NCBI GenBank assembly: GCA_029864335.1
Contig: JAOTTS010000003.1
Span: 25,333-89,332, forward strand
DNA length: 64,000 bases
Origin: Candidatus Nitrosopumilus sp.
GTDB taxonomy: Archaea; Thermoproteota; Nitrososphaeria; Nitrososphaerales; Nitrosopumilaceae
Direction of reading: 5' to 3'
Positions 51,906 through 60,185 of the stretch are shown here, one piece after another. The first letter of the stretch is position 1; each line of letters opens with the position of its first letter. A program made the position numbers and the translations under genes. The notes below the pieces were generated by a model. It was not told the origin of the DNA and made no database searches. It worked only from the letters and a program-made list of their open reading frames with translations.

Positions 51906-52802
51906 ATGAATTGCAAGATTTATGGATTTTTAGTAATTATTCTAATAATTTTCATTATTCCTACAGTTGACGCTCAGGTTTCATTTGGTGAAAAAGCTGA
52001 ACAAAAATCTGTTGAAATAGTCATTAATTCAGTGGGGGATGTTCATGTGAAACATGTTGTCAGTCCAGCAAATTTGCCAAAACAAATTGAGTTAATTTAT
52101 GGAACTGTCTCAAATATCACAGTCACAGATGAACAAGGAGAAGAAAAACAATTCTCAGTAATTGAAGACAATACAGGATTACTAATTTTTCCTTCTGATG
52201 ACAATTCCATTGTAGAATATGATCTCGAATATGTGATTACTCAAAAAGATAATGTATGGACATGGAATTTTAGGTATCTTGAAACGACTTCTTTTATTTT
52301 ACCTGAAGAAGCTGATTTGATCTTTGCTAATGAAAGACTAGTGTACTTAAATGGAAAAAAAGGAATAGCATGCCATGGATGTCAAATGGTTTTAGAATAT
52401 TCGCTTAATGAACCAAAAATTTATCAAAACATAAAATGGGAAGATAAAGAATTTCTAGTTGAAATTAGAAGTCATTCAAATATTGATGAATTTACATTTA
52501 AACAACCAACAAAAAGTATCACATTTGATGCTTCTGAAAAAAACAGATTTGTTACAATAATAATTCCATTAGAATTGTTATGGGGACCATATGCGGTATT
52601 TCTTGATGATGAAAAAATTTACTTTTATGAATACATCAATAATGGAACTCATGTATGGCTTAACATTAGACCAGAAACTACTGGTGAAGTTACAATTATT
52701 GGAACTACTGTAGTTCCTGAATTTTCAATAATAGCACCATTAGCAATTGGGTTTTTGGTAATTATTATTGCTCCATTAATTAGGAAAGTTAATCTCCACT
52801 AG
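51906..52802 (+). CDS. Secreted protein with PEFG-like C-terminal sorting signal
   Basis: A 298-residue protein with a signal peptide (about 5-23, ending VDAQV), beta-rich domains and a C-terminal tail VVPEFS, then a hydrophobic helix, then RKVNLH. This is a PEFG-CTERM type signal with Ser in the fourth place, so it probably goes to the same archaeosortase as the 2984-4345 protein. Residues about 150-165 include CHGCQM, a CxxC-like pair. It starts directly at the base after the cyclophilin stop, so they are coupled. Confidence 0.7.
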   Translation: MNCKIYGFLVIILIIFIIPTVDAQVSFGEKAEQKSVEIVINSVGDVHVKHVVSPANLPKQIELIYGTVSNITVTDEQGEEKQFSVIEDNTGLLIFPSDDNSIVEYDLEYVITQKDNVWTWNFRYLETTSFILPEEADLIFANERLVYLNGKKGIACHGCQMVLEYSLNEPKIYQNIKWEDKEFLVEIRSHSNIDEFTFKQPTKSITFDASEKNRFVTIIIPLELLWGPYAVFLDDEKIYFYEYINNGTHVWLNIRPETTGEVTIIGTTVVPEFSIIAPLAIGFLVIIIAPLIRKVNLH

Positions 52803-52944
52803 AGCCACATGAGCAAAAACCATATTCATCAATTCTAACCTCACAAAGAGGGCATTTTTCACCATAAACTACTTCCCATGGCTCTTTTCCAAAAAGCTTG
52901 AAATGATCATCAATTTCTATAGGAATTTCTCTTTTCTTTTCCAA
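52789..52944 (-). CDS. 51-aa zinc-ribbon microprotein
   Basis: Minus-strand TTG at 52942-52944 opens 51 codons. The product is acidic/basic mixed (EKKREIPIEIDDHFKLFG, KEPWEVVYG) and ends with a zinc-ribbon-like EKCPLCEVRIDEYGFCSCGSSGD: CPxC plus CxC. A TGTATAG element near 52965-52973 has leaderless spacing. Divergent from the next Cys-rich gene (52992) and convergent with the PEFS gene (14-base overlap). Family not recognised; a four-cysteine ribbon of this sort binds Zn. Confidence 0.6.
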   Translation of the reverse strand: MEKKREIPIEIDDHFKLFGKEPWEVVYGEKCPLCEVRIDEYGFCSCGSSGD

Positions 52945-52991
52945 TGATTTGTATAGGTATTACATCTATACATGAATATCGGACATAAATC

Positions 52992-53180
52992 ATGAAAATT
53001 GAATGTGGCTGTCATTGCATAAATTGTAAGAGTACAGATCTTGAATCTAATAGAATAGGAGAACTTGAGAAGGGTGCATATTTTGATATGCATCACACAT
53101 GTAATCAATGTAATACACATTTTGATCACTTAGATGGTGAAACTTTTTCTAATTGTGAAAAATGTAATTTTGCTAGTTAG
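52992..53180 (+). CDS. 62-aa cysteine/histidine-rich zinc-binding protein
   Basis: A 62-residue protein with MKIECGCHCINCKS, HHTCNQCNTHFDH and NCEKCNFAS: eight Cys and several His, in CxC, CxxC and HxxxH-like patterns, probably binding two zinc ions. ATG at 52992. It shares a 47-base divergent region with the 51-aa zinc-ribbon gene. Its end overlaps the stop of the convergent gene at 53173 by 8 bases. No family recognised. Confidence 0.68.
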   Translation: MKIECGCHCINCKSTDLESNRIGELEKGAYFDMHHTCNQCNTHFDHLDGETFSNCEKCNFAS

Positions 53181-53661
53181 TAACTAATACTTCTTCAACA
53201 AAATAATGAGTCCTATTTTCATAGGAATTTTTCATAATTTTTTTATTTGATGCCATCTTGGCCAAAGCCATTGAAACATCCAATGGACTTGCAGACCAAC
53301 CATATTCTCTAAGCTGTTGAACAGTTTCAGTTACTGTTCTTGGTGAATCAAAAAATCTGCTTGTTTCTAAAATTCTTAATTTTGATTTAATTTGATCAGA
53401 TGCAATGTATTTTGGTTCGTCAAATTCTGGTTCGTTTACTTCAGCATTGTCTAAATATTCTAAACCATATTGAGTTATTTGTTCAGTTTCAGATGGTTTC
53501 TGGACAGATTCTGTTTCATAGACAATTTTTGCCTGGTTTTCTGGTAAATGATTTGAAATACTATCAATAATTTCACCTAATGTTTGATTGTCAACATAGA
53601 AATCTCTAGAATCAACTTCAATCTCATTCTCACCCAGTTTTACTTTAATTCTAGCCAACAA
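53173..53661 (-). CDS. Two-part soluble protein, unknown function
   Basis: A 162-residue protein. The first 60 residues (MLARIKVKLGENEIEVDSRDFYV) look like a small beta-rich domain; an acidic linker (about 65-90) follows; residues about 92-160 are helical (RFFDSPRTVTETVQQLREYGWSAS, then DVSMALAKMASNKKIMKN), resembling a winged-helix-like repeat seen in several archaeal unknowns. No catalytic motif visible. Confidence 0.6.
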   Translation of the reverse strand: MLARIKVKLGENEIEVDSRDFYVDNQTLGEIIDSISNHLPENQAKIVYETESVQKPSETEQITQYGLEYLDNAEVNEPEFDEPKYIASDQIKSKLRILETSRFFDSPRTVTETVQQLREYGWSASPLDVSMALAKMASNKKIMKNSYENRTHYFVEEVLVTN

Positions 53662-53789
53662 AAAATAATCGTTTAATTTTGATTTATTCTGTTAGCTCTA
53701 AGGAGCTTAAAGATTAAATCAAAACTTTTACACAATTTATTGGTATTTTTTCCCTTTTAAGTTAAAATATAATTTTGCTACTATTAGTC

Positions 53790-54242
53790 ATGAAATCATC
53801 CAAAAAAAGTGGTCTGATTATTCTATTTGTATTAGGCATGAGTATTTTTGGATATTCACAGTATGCTTCGGTATCACAAATAGGAGTGAGTGTTGTTCTG
53901 AGTGAATTATTACATGAAAATGATGAGAGTTCAAACTACAATATAGAATTACGATTTGAGAATCCTTCATTATTAATTATGACTGCAGGTGAGACAGAAT
54001 TCTTTGTGATTTCAAATGATAAAATGATTGGTAAAGGAAAGTTAGAACCTTTCACATTGTATCCATTAGATAGTAGTTATGTAAAAGGTACATTTCATAC
54101 AGATTCTAATGATAATGCAGGATCTCAATCAGTAAAAATTACTGGTATAATAAAATATGATTTGTTGATTACATCTATTGATGTTCCATTTGTATACTAC
54201 CCAACAGAAGAACAGACAAGAGAATTTATACATCAAAATTAA
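53790..54242 (+). CDS. Membrane-anchored LEA-2/WHy-like protein
   Basis: A 150-residue protein (from ATG 53790) with an N-terminal helix (KKSGLIILFVLGMSIFGYS) and a beta-domain (YNIELRFENPSLLIMTAGETEF, again an N-P pair). An AT-rich TATA-like run at 53761-53770 is about 24 bases before this ATG, which supports it over the in-frame TTG at 53775. Third member of this architecture in the window. Function unknown. Confidence 0.65.
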   Translation: MKSSKKSGLIILFVLGMSIFGYSQYASVSQIGVSVVLSELLHENDESSNYNIELRFENPSLLIMTAGETEFFVISNDKMIGKGKLEPFTLYPLDSSYVKGTFHTDSNDNAGSQSVKITGIIKYDLLITSIDVPFVYYPTEEQTREFIHQN

Positions 54243-54253
54243 TGTCTTTGTAA

Positions 54254-55147
54254 ATGCTTACTGTTTTTGGTTCTACAGCATTAGATACAATTAGAACTCC
54301 AAAAAAAACAATTAAGAATGTTTTAGGAGGAGGAGCAACTTTTGCTGCAATCTCAGCAAGTAATTTTGTGAATACGGGACTAATTGCAGTAGTTGGCAAA
54401 GATTTTCCAGAACAGCATTATAAGATTTTATCAAAACATTTGGATTTGCAAGGATTAACAATCAAAGAGGGTAAAACATTTCATTATGATGGTAGTTATG
54501 ATGATACGCTAAGTACTCGATCGACCTTGAAAACTGAATTAAATGTATTATCTGATTTTAAACCAACTGTGCCAGAAGATTACAGAAAATCTCAATTTGT
54601 ATATCTTGCAAATAATGATCCTGAACAAAATATTTCATTAATCAAAGAATTTGATAATGTAAAATTTTCTATGTGTGATACCATAGATTTCTGGATTTCT
54701 ACCAAACGTGATGCAGTAATTAAAATGATAAAAGCTGTTGATGCAGTTGTGATAAATGATGAGGAAGCCAAACTCCTTACAAAAGAATTTAATTTGATAA
54801 AATGTGCAAAAAAAATGATGAAATGGGGAGCAAAATATGTAATTATCAAAAAAGGTGAGCACGGTTCTCTAATGTTTTATGACGATGTAATTTTTCCAAC
54901 AGCAGGTTTTTCATTAGAAGATGTAGTAGATCCTACAGGTGCAGGAGACTCTTTTGCAGGAGCAATGATAGGATATCTTGCAAGCAAAAAATCAACAAGT
55001 ATGTCTGAAATAAAAAAAGCAGTGGTTTATGGAAATGTGCTAGGATCTTTTGCAGTTGAAAAGTATGGTTTAGATGGATTGCTCAAGATCAAAAATGGAG
55101 ATATTTCAAAACGGGTTAAAATTTATGAAAAAATGATCCGCTTCTAA
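54254..55147 (+). CDS. PfkB-family carbohydrate/nucleoside kinase
   Basis: A 297-residue ribokinase-fold kinase. PfkB signature 2 is VVDPTGAGDSFAGAMIGYL (Asp is the catalytic base), and the N terminus has the GG-type loop LGGGATFAAISASNF. The phosphate acceptor could be a sugar or a nucleoside; nothing nearby fixes it. It follows a LEA-type gene by 12 bases. Confidence 0.86.
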   Translation: MLTVFGSTALDTIRTPKKTIKNVLGGGATFAAISASNFVNTGLIAVVGKDFPEQHYKILSKHLDLQGLTIKEGKTFHYDGSYDDTLSTRSTLKTELNVLSDFKPTVPEDYRKSQFVYLANNDPEQNISLIKEFDNVKFSMCDTIDFWISTKRDAVIKMIKAVDAVVINDEEAKLLTKEFNLIKCAKKMMKWGAKYVIIKKGEHGSLMFYDDVIFPTAGFSLEDVVDPTGAGDSFAGAMIGYLASKKSTSMSEIKKAVVYGNVLGSFAVEKYGLDGLLKIKNGDISKRVKIYEKMIRF

Positions 55148-55198
55148 AAAGACTTAAGTTCAATTATTTCTTAAATTAATTCATCCTTGACACAAGAA

Positions 55199-55534
55199 AT
55201 GTCTGAAGATAGATTAGATGCAATATTCAAACTTCAGAAAGGCCTATCTGAAATGATGAACTTAGATAGATACCCAAAAGATTCAGAAAGAAGAGTTTCT
55301 GCATTATGTACTGCAATAATGCATGAAGCAGTAGAATTGCAAAGGACTACAAATTGGAAATGGTGGAAAATACCAACCAAATTTAATGAAGCTGAAGCAA
55401 GAGAAGAATTAATCGACATATGGCATTTTGTTGTTCAAGCATCACTAGAGCTTAATCTTACGCCAGATGATATTGTAGAAGAATACAAAAAGAAAAATGA
55501 AATCAATAGAGAAAGACAGAGAAATGGATATTAG
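55199..55534 (+). CDS. All-alpha dUTP diphosphatase (dUTPase_2/MazG-like fold)
   Basis: A 111-residue all-helical protein (from ATG 55199). The metal-binding set of dimeric dUTPases is visible: IMHEAVELQ (Glu pair), then REELIDIWHFVVQASLEL (E and D), with TNWKWWK between them as the base-recognition loop. It hydrolyses dUTP to dUMP, keeping uracil out of DNA. The in-frame TTG at 55187 is an alternative start, but an AT-rich TATA-like stretch near 55173 fits ATG 55199. Confidence 0.8.
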   Translation: MSEDRLDAIFKLQKGLSEMMNLDRYPKDSERRVSALCTAIMHEAVELQRTTNWKWWKIPTKFNEAEAREELIDIWHFVVQASLELNLTPDDIVEEYKKKNEINRERQRNGY

Positions 55535-56007
55535 GAAAATTTGATTTTAGATAGAATTCTTTCATAATCAGTTTCGTTAATCAAATTTACAAGATTTACA
55601 TTATTTTGAAAATATTTTATTTTAAATTCAGAAACTGTAAGATATGGATCAGGACTAGATGAATTAATTATTCTATTGTTTTTATCAATTCCATGTTTAT
55701 GTAATTGAAATAAAGAGTGCCCAGATTTATGGCCCCAAACTTCTTTTCCACATACTATGATAATGTTAATTTTTTGATTATTGTTCACATATTCAATAAT
55801 AGAATCAATTCCTTTATTTTCAGATAACAGTCGTCCTACTATAGAAATATCATTTAGAATTTCATAATTTGAGAATTTTCTGAGTAAATCTATACTTGAA
55901 AGAGTACAAATTGCTATTGATGAATTGGAATTTCCTTCGATATACTCTTCAGGAATAGGTAAAACAGCCTTACAGATTTCTCCAATTATCTCTGCTAATA
56001 CATTCAT
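55531..56007 (-). CDS. MtrA-like corrinoid-domain protein
   Basis: A 158-residue soluble protein resembling the cytoplasmic domain of MtrA, the corrinoid subunit of methanogen tetrahydromethanopterin:CoM methyltransferase. It shows EYIEGNSNSSIAICTLSS, and VCGKEVWGHKSGHSLFQLH, with His93 in the place of the cobalt-ligand His (GHxxG). Unlike MtrA (about 240 aa) it has no C-terminal membrane anchor and no other mtr genes are near. It overlaps the DegT aminotransferase gene by 4 bases. Function in this non-methanogen is unknown. Confidence 0.72.
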   Translation of the reverse strand: MNVLAEIIGEICKAVLPIPEEYIEGNSNSSIAICTLSSIDLLRKFSNYEILNDISIVGRLLSENKGIDSIIEYVNNNQKINIIIVCGKEVWGHKSGHSLFQLHKHGIDKNNRIINSSSPDPYLTVSEFKIKYFQNNVNLVNLINETDYERILSKIKFS

Positions 56008-57086
56008 AGTATTTCATTCAGGGTTTTCGCAATAAATCCAATATTTTTTTGAGTTACTCCTGGATGAATTGGTAAAGAAATTACATGTGAAGCTGCCCAA
56101 TCGGTAATAGGAAGTTTAGTTTTTAGTTTGTAAAATGGTGTTTTATGAACTGGTATTGGATAGTAAGATACAGCACCAATCCCTTTTTCATTGAGTTTCT
56201 TCAAAATTTTATCACGCTTTTTTATTCCAATTGTATATAGATACCAATTTACATTTTCATTTTTTCTTTGTTTTGGTAGTATAACGTTTAGATCAGAGAT
56301 CAATTTTGATAATAGCTCTGCATTTTTTTTTCTTGATTTTAAAAAATTTGGAAGTTTTTTCATTTGAACTGTTGCAATTGCAGCATTGATTTCAGGTAGT
56401 CTTAAGTTCAGACCAAACATTTTAGTGTCATATCCATGAACCATTCCATGATTTCTAATCATCAATAATTTATCTCGGAGTTTTTTATTATTAGTTACAA
56501 TAAATCCACCTTCACCAGCAGTCATTACCTTTGCAGGATACATGCTGTAGCAACCCATTTCAAAGAAAGTACCCGTATGTTTTCCTTTGTATGTTGTTCC
56601 TAATGATTGTGCAGAATCTTCAATGATTGGAATATTATGTTGTTTAGAAATTTCAGAAAGTCTTTCAACATGTGCTGCATTTCCATAAAGATGAACAGGA
56701 ATAATAGCACGAGTTTTTTTGTTAATCTTTTTTTTTAAATCATCAGGATCAATAGTATAATTTTCTTTTAGAATATCAACAAAAATTGGTTTAGCTCCAG
56801 TTGAAACAACAGCATTTGCAGTTGCAACAAAAGTAAATGATGGAATTAAAACTTCATCTCCTTTTTTGATATTTAATGCATGGAGAGTAGCCTGTAGAGC
56901 AGCAGTACCTGAATTTACTGCAATAGCATATTTCGATTTTACAAAAGAAGCAGCAGCTCTTTCAAACTCTTGAACATGTTTTCCACCTTGACTAGAAGAT
57001 GAGGTTAAAGCGCCATTTTTTAGAATATTGGTAACTGCAGATATCTCTTCTTTGCCTACAATCGGGATGTTAATTACAATTTTCAA
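56004..57086 (-). CDS. DegT/DnrJ/EryC1-family PLP aminotransferase
   Basis: A 360-residue sugar-aminotransferase-type enzyme: AVNSGTAALQATLHAL binds PLP, PIIEDSAQSLGTTYKG is the Asp-containing motif, and the Schiff-base Lys186 is in SMYPAKVMTAGEGGFI. This group aminates keto-sugars for glycans or cofactors. Its partner gene, MtrA-like, overlaps by 4 bases downstream. The sequence does not tell which sugar is used. Confidence 0.88.
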   Translation of the reverse strand: MKIVINIPIVGKEEISAVTNILKNGALTSSSSQGGKHVQEFERAAASFVKSKYAIAVNSGTAALQATLHALNIKKGDEVLIPSFTFVATANAVVSTGAKPIFVDILKENYTIDPDDLKKKINKKTRAIIPVHLYGNAAHVERLSEISKQHNIPIIEDSAQSLGTTYKGKHTGTFFEMGCYSMYPAKVMTAGEGGFIVTNNKKLRDKLLMIRNHGMVHGYDTKMFGLNLRLPEINAAIATVQMKKLPNFLKSRKKNAELLSKLISDLNVILPKQRKNENVNWYLYTIGIKKRDKILKKLNEKGIGAVSYYPIPVHKTPFYKLKTKLPITDWAASHVISLPIHPGVTQKNIGFIAKTLNEIL

Positions 57087-57168
57087 CAGTAATGCTGTTT
57101 ATAACTAGTCTATAAATTTCATCGATTAAACATGAATTTTTATATTTCAAAATTTGGCAAACGGCATT

Positions 57169-57744
57169 ATGAAACCACGTCACCTTGAAAAAACAGATTC
57201 AGGCTACAAAGTGTATCTGTACATTTTCTATATTTGTGGATTCATTATGTTATCATCTCTAGTTTTTGGAGTATATGTTACAATGATAGAATGGATTGAA
57301 AATGGAACTTATGTTATGGGAGAGGCAATCCATAATACAACAATTCCATTTGAAAATTTTGCACGGGTATCTACATGGATATTTTTTTCTACAATTATTG
57401 GATGGTACTGTGTTTCAAGAATTGGTTGGAGGAGAACTGCAGGAAATAAAATTGTTGGAATAAAGATAGCATTACTTCAGTTAATGTTACTAGGATTTTC
57501 AATTATTACACTCTATGAAGTGATATACAATTTTACAGTATTAAATGCACAAATGACAGCAGGGATTATTGATGGGGTGGTTCCAGATATCGATAAGTTA
57601 TTAATTGATTATCCAGATCCTGATAGACCATGGAATTTGATTTTTGCAACTAAGGTATTTCTTGCAGCCTTTATCATTAGTACACATGCATTTTATCTTA
57701 GCACAAAACCCAGAAAAAGCCTGGATGAATCAGAAACAGAATAG
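57169..57744 (+). CDS. Four-helix membrane protein, unknown
   Basis: A 191-residue protein (from ATG 57169) with membrane segments at about 20-42, 67-83, 95-115 and 159-178. The outside loop has VPDIDKLLIDYPDPDRPWN. No family recognised. TTTTATATTT (57138-57147) has leaderless spacing to ATG 57169, so the in-frame TTG at 57154 is less likely. The size fits a small energy-converting or sensor membrane protein, without evidence for either. Confidence 0.6.
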   Translation: MKPRHLEKTDSGYKVYLYIFYICGFIMLSSLVFGVYVTMIEWIENGTYVMGEAIHNTTIPFENFARVSTWIFFSTIIGWYCVSRIGWRRTAGNKIVGIKIALLQLMLLGFSIITLYEVIYNFTVLNAQMTAGIIDGVVPDIDKLLIDYPDPDRPWNLIFATKVFLAAFIISTHAFYLSTKPRKSLDESETE

Positions 57745-57786
57745 ACAATTTCAGATTATTTTACGTAAAAACTATTTCTAGTATGT

Positions 57787-57990
57787 ATGAGTATTTTCAG
57801 TATGGGATTATTTGGTTCTAGTAGTAATGAATTAAAATGTAAAAAATGTGGAACTGTTCTTTCTGATTTTGAAAGATTAAAAAAACATCAAGAAAAGGCA
57901 CACAATAAGAAAAAAGAAAAGTGTAGAGTATGCGGAATTGAATTTGACACTCAAGAGGATTTGAGAAAACACAAAAAGAATTGCAAGTAA
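57787..57990 (+). CDS. Two C2H2 zinc fingers protein
   Basis: A 67-residue protein with two C2H2 units: CKKCGTVLSDFERLKKHQEKAH and CRVCGIEFDTQEDLRKHKKNC (the last ligand is Cys, so C2HC). Basic linkers (NKKKEK) fit nucleic-acid binding. ATG 57802 (MGLFGSSSNEL) is an alternative start. C2H2 proteins are not common in archaea, but small ones occur in thaumarchaea and halophiles. Confidence 0.78.
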   Translation: MSIFSMGLFGSSSNELKCKKCGTVLSDFERLKKHQEKAHNKKKEKCRVCGIEFDTQEDLRKHKKNCK

Positions 57991-58001
57991 GATTCAGAAA
58001 A

Positions 58002-58205
58002 TTATTCTGATAAACCAGATTCATATTTTGCTGGTTTTTTGAGTGCTTTTTCAATTGCATCCAAGTTTGCAATTTCGTTTTTAGAATTCATTGTAAGGGT
58101 TTTGATCATTTCTGAGCCAACTGATTGTTCAGGTAATGTGTCTAGAAATTTTTGAAGTGCTTTTTTATAATTTTCTATTAAATTCAATCCATCTTCAAGA
58201 GTCAT
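58002..58205 (-). CDS. 67-aa helical protein, unknown
   Basis: A short all-helical, soluble protein (LEDGLNLIENYKKALQKFLD; EIANLDAIEKALKKPAKYE). No cysteine, no membrane segment, no recognised family. Convergent with the zinc finger gene and divergent from tyrS. Confidence 0.5.
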   Translation of the reverse strand: MTLEDGLNLIENYKKALQKFLDTLPEQSVGSEMIKTLTMNSKNEIANLDAIEKALKKPAKYESGLSE

Positions 58206-58257
58206 AAACAGTATAGTAATATCCCATATTCAAAGTTTTGAAATTCATCTAGATTTT

Positions 58258-59346
58258 TTGAATAACTTTATACGTTTAGATCATAAAAGTTGTTTTGATT
58301 TGGATATTACTGAAAAAGTAAATCTGATTGAACGTCCACCAACTGAAGAAGTAGTAACTCATGATGAATTAATTGAGTTATTCAAATCAAATTCATCACC
58401 TAAACATTACATTGGCCTCGAAATTTCTGGTTTCTTACATCTTGGTAGTTTAATCAGTACAGGTTTCAAAATTAATGATTTTGTTAAAGCTGGTGTCAAG
58501 TGTACAGTATTTCTTGCAGATTGGCACACATTGATTAATGATAAGCTAGGTGGCGATTGGGAAACAATATCAAAAGTTTCAAAATATTATCAAGATGCAT
58601 TCAAGCTAGTTTGTCCAGATGCACAAATTATCTTAGGATCAAAATTGTATGAAGAAAAAGCTGAATATTGGTCTGAACTTATTAAATTTACAAAACATAT
58701 GTCAATTGCTAGAACAATGAGAACTCTTACAATAATGGGACGTTCTGAGGGTGATAAAAAAATTGACTTGGCTAAATTACTCTATCCTGCAATGCAAGCG
58801 GTAGACATTCACTCATTAGGTGTAGATATTGTTCATGCAGGAATGGATCAAAGAAAAATACACATGCTAGTCAGAGAGATTTTTCCTAAAATGAAATGGA
58901 AGGTTCCTGTGGCAGTACACCACAAGCTGTTACCTGGACTTTCAAAACCTGCAGACAAGAGTGATTCTCAAATATTGGGTAAAATGAGTAAATCTGATCC
59001 AAACTCAGGTATTTTTATTCATAATACTGATGACGAAATTAAGAAAAATATTAGCAAGGCATGGTGTGAAGAAGCAAATATTCAAAATAATCCATTATTA
59101 GAGATTGCAAGAATTATAATCTTTCACGAGTTTGATGAGATGAGAGTTGAGAGGCCTGAAAAATTTGGTGGAAACGTTTCATATTTTGATTATAATCAGC
59201 TGGAAATGGATTTTGCTGAAAAGAAACTACATCCAGGTGATTTGAAACAAACAGTTGGAAATTATTTAGTTAAAGTGATTTCTCCCATAAGAGAAAAGAT
59301 AAATCTGAGTGAAGAAGTTAATGATGCAATAAAGAAAAGCTATTAG
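58258..59346 (+). CDS. tyrS: Tyrosyl-tRNA synthetase
   Basis: A 362-residue class I synthetase of archaeal type. HIGH-like SGFLHLGSL, YIGLEISG for tyrosine binding, GMDQRKIHMLVREIFP, and KMSKS as ILGKMSKSDPNSGIF. It charges tRNA-Tyr with tyrosine. Start is TTG at 58258, with no in-frame ATG at the N terminus. Its stop overlaps the cobJ/cbiH gene (4-base convergent overlap). Confidence 0.95.
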   Translation: MNNFIRLDHKSCFDLDITEKVNLIERPPTEEVVTHDELIELFKSNSSPKHYIGLEISGFLHLGSLISTGFKINDFVKAGVKCTVFLADWHTLINDKLGGDWETISKVSKYYQDAFKLVCPDAQIILGSKLYEEKAEYWSELIKFTKHMSIARTMRTLTIMGRSEGDKKIDLAKLLYPAMQAVDIHSLGVDIVHAGMDQRKIHMLVREIFPKMKWKVPVAVHHKLLPGLSKPADKSDSQILGKMSKSDPNSGIFIHNTDDEIKKNISKAWCEEANIQNNPLLEIARIIIFHEFDEMRVERPEKFGGNVSYFDYNQLEMDFAEKKLHPGDLKQTVGNYLVKVISPIREKINLSEEVNDAIKKSY

Positions 59347-60137
59347 ACTTTAAGATCTGGATTAGTTTGTTCTTCTAAATTGTATTTTGATTTGTATCCT
59401 CTTGGATTTATCATCAAATCTTTGTAAGTGTATGTTGACGAATTTCCAATAATTACAGTACTTATCATTCCTAATTTATCAGAATGGTTAGGTAGGTTTT
59501 CCAAATCAGTCATAACAATTGTTTCAGATTCTCTAAATGCTCCCTTGATTATTGCTATAGGAGTAGTAGGTTTTCTGTATTTTAGAAGAACTTTTCTTGT
59601 ATCTTGTAATTGATGAATTCTTTTCTTGCTTGCAGGATTGTAAATGACAATTACAAAATCACCTTGAGCTGCTGCCTCAACTCTTTTTTCAATTATTTCC
59701 CACGGAACAAGTAAATCACTCATGCTAACTACTGCAAAATCAGTCATCAATGGTGAGCCAATAATTGAAGCACATGAATTTAGTGCAGATACACCTGGGA
59801 CAATTTCTACTTGTAGACCATCTTTAGGATTCCAATTAGATTCAGCAAGGGTTTCATAAATTAAACCAGCCATTCCATAAATTCCAGGATCTCCACTTGA
59901 TACTAGTGAAACAATTTTTCCAGATTTTGCAAGATCAATGCATTGATGAGCTCTTTCAACTTCTTGTGTCATTGCATACCGATAAACGGTTTTACCTTCA
60001 ATTAGATCCTGAACTAAATTCACATATGTTTCATAGCCAACAATAGTATCACTTTGTTCAATTACTTCTTTGGCTCGAAATGTCATGTGATCATGATGTC
60101 CAGGGCCAACACCAACAATGTAGAGTTTACCAATCAA
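59343..60137 (-). CDS. cobJ: Precorrin-3B/cobalt-precorrin-3 C17-methyltransferase
   Basis: A 264-residue SAM-dependent methyltransferase of the cobalamin pathway. It has LYIVGVGPGHHDHMTFRA, VSLVSSGDPGIYGMAG, VEIVPGVSALNSCASIIGSPL and VIYNPASKKR, as in CobJ/CbiH, which contracts the corrin ring while methylating C17. It is not next to other cob/cbi genes here; bluB lies 10 kb upstream. Confidence 0.93.
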   Translation of the reverse strand: MIGKLYIVGVGPGHHDHMTFRAKEVIEQSDTIVGYETYVNLVQDLIEGKTVYRYAMTQEVERAHQCIDLAKSGKIVSLVSSGDPGIYGMAGLIYETLAESNWNPKDGLQVEIVPGVSALNSCASIIGSPLMTDFAVVSMSDLLVPWEIIEKRVEAAAQGDFVIVIYNPASKKRIHQLQDTRKVLLKYRKPTTPIAIIKGAFRESETIVMTDLENLPNHSDKLGMISTVIIGNSSTYTYKDLMINPRGYKSKYNLEEQTNPDLKV

Positions 60138-60185
60138 TTTTACAATAGTTTTTTTGCCAAGTAATTTATCCCTTTAGTGGAAATT

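Noticed and set aside
55531..56007. MtrA-like gene as evidence of methanogenesis
   Set aside because: No mcr or other mtr genes are present, and the rest of the window is that of an ammonia-oxidising archaeon.
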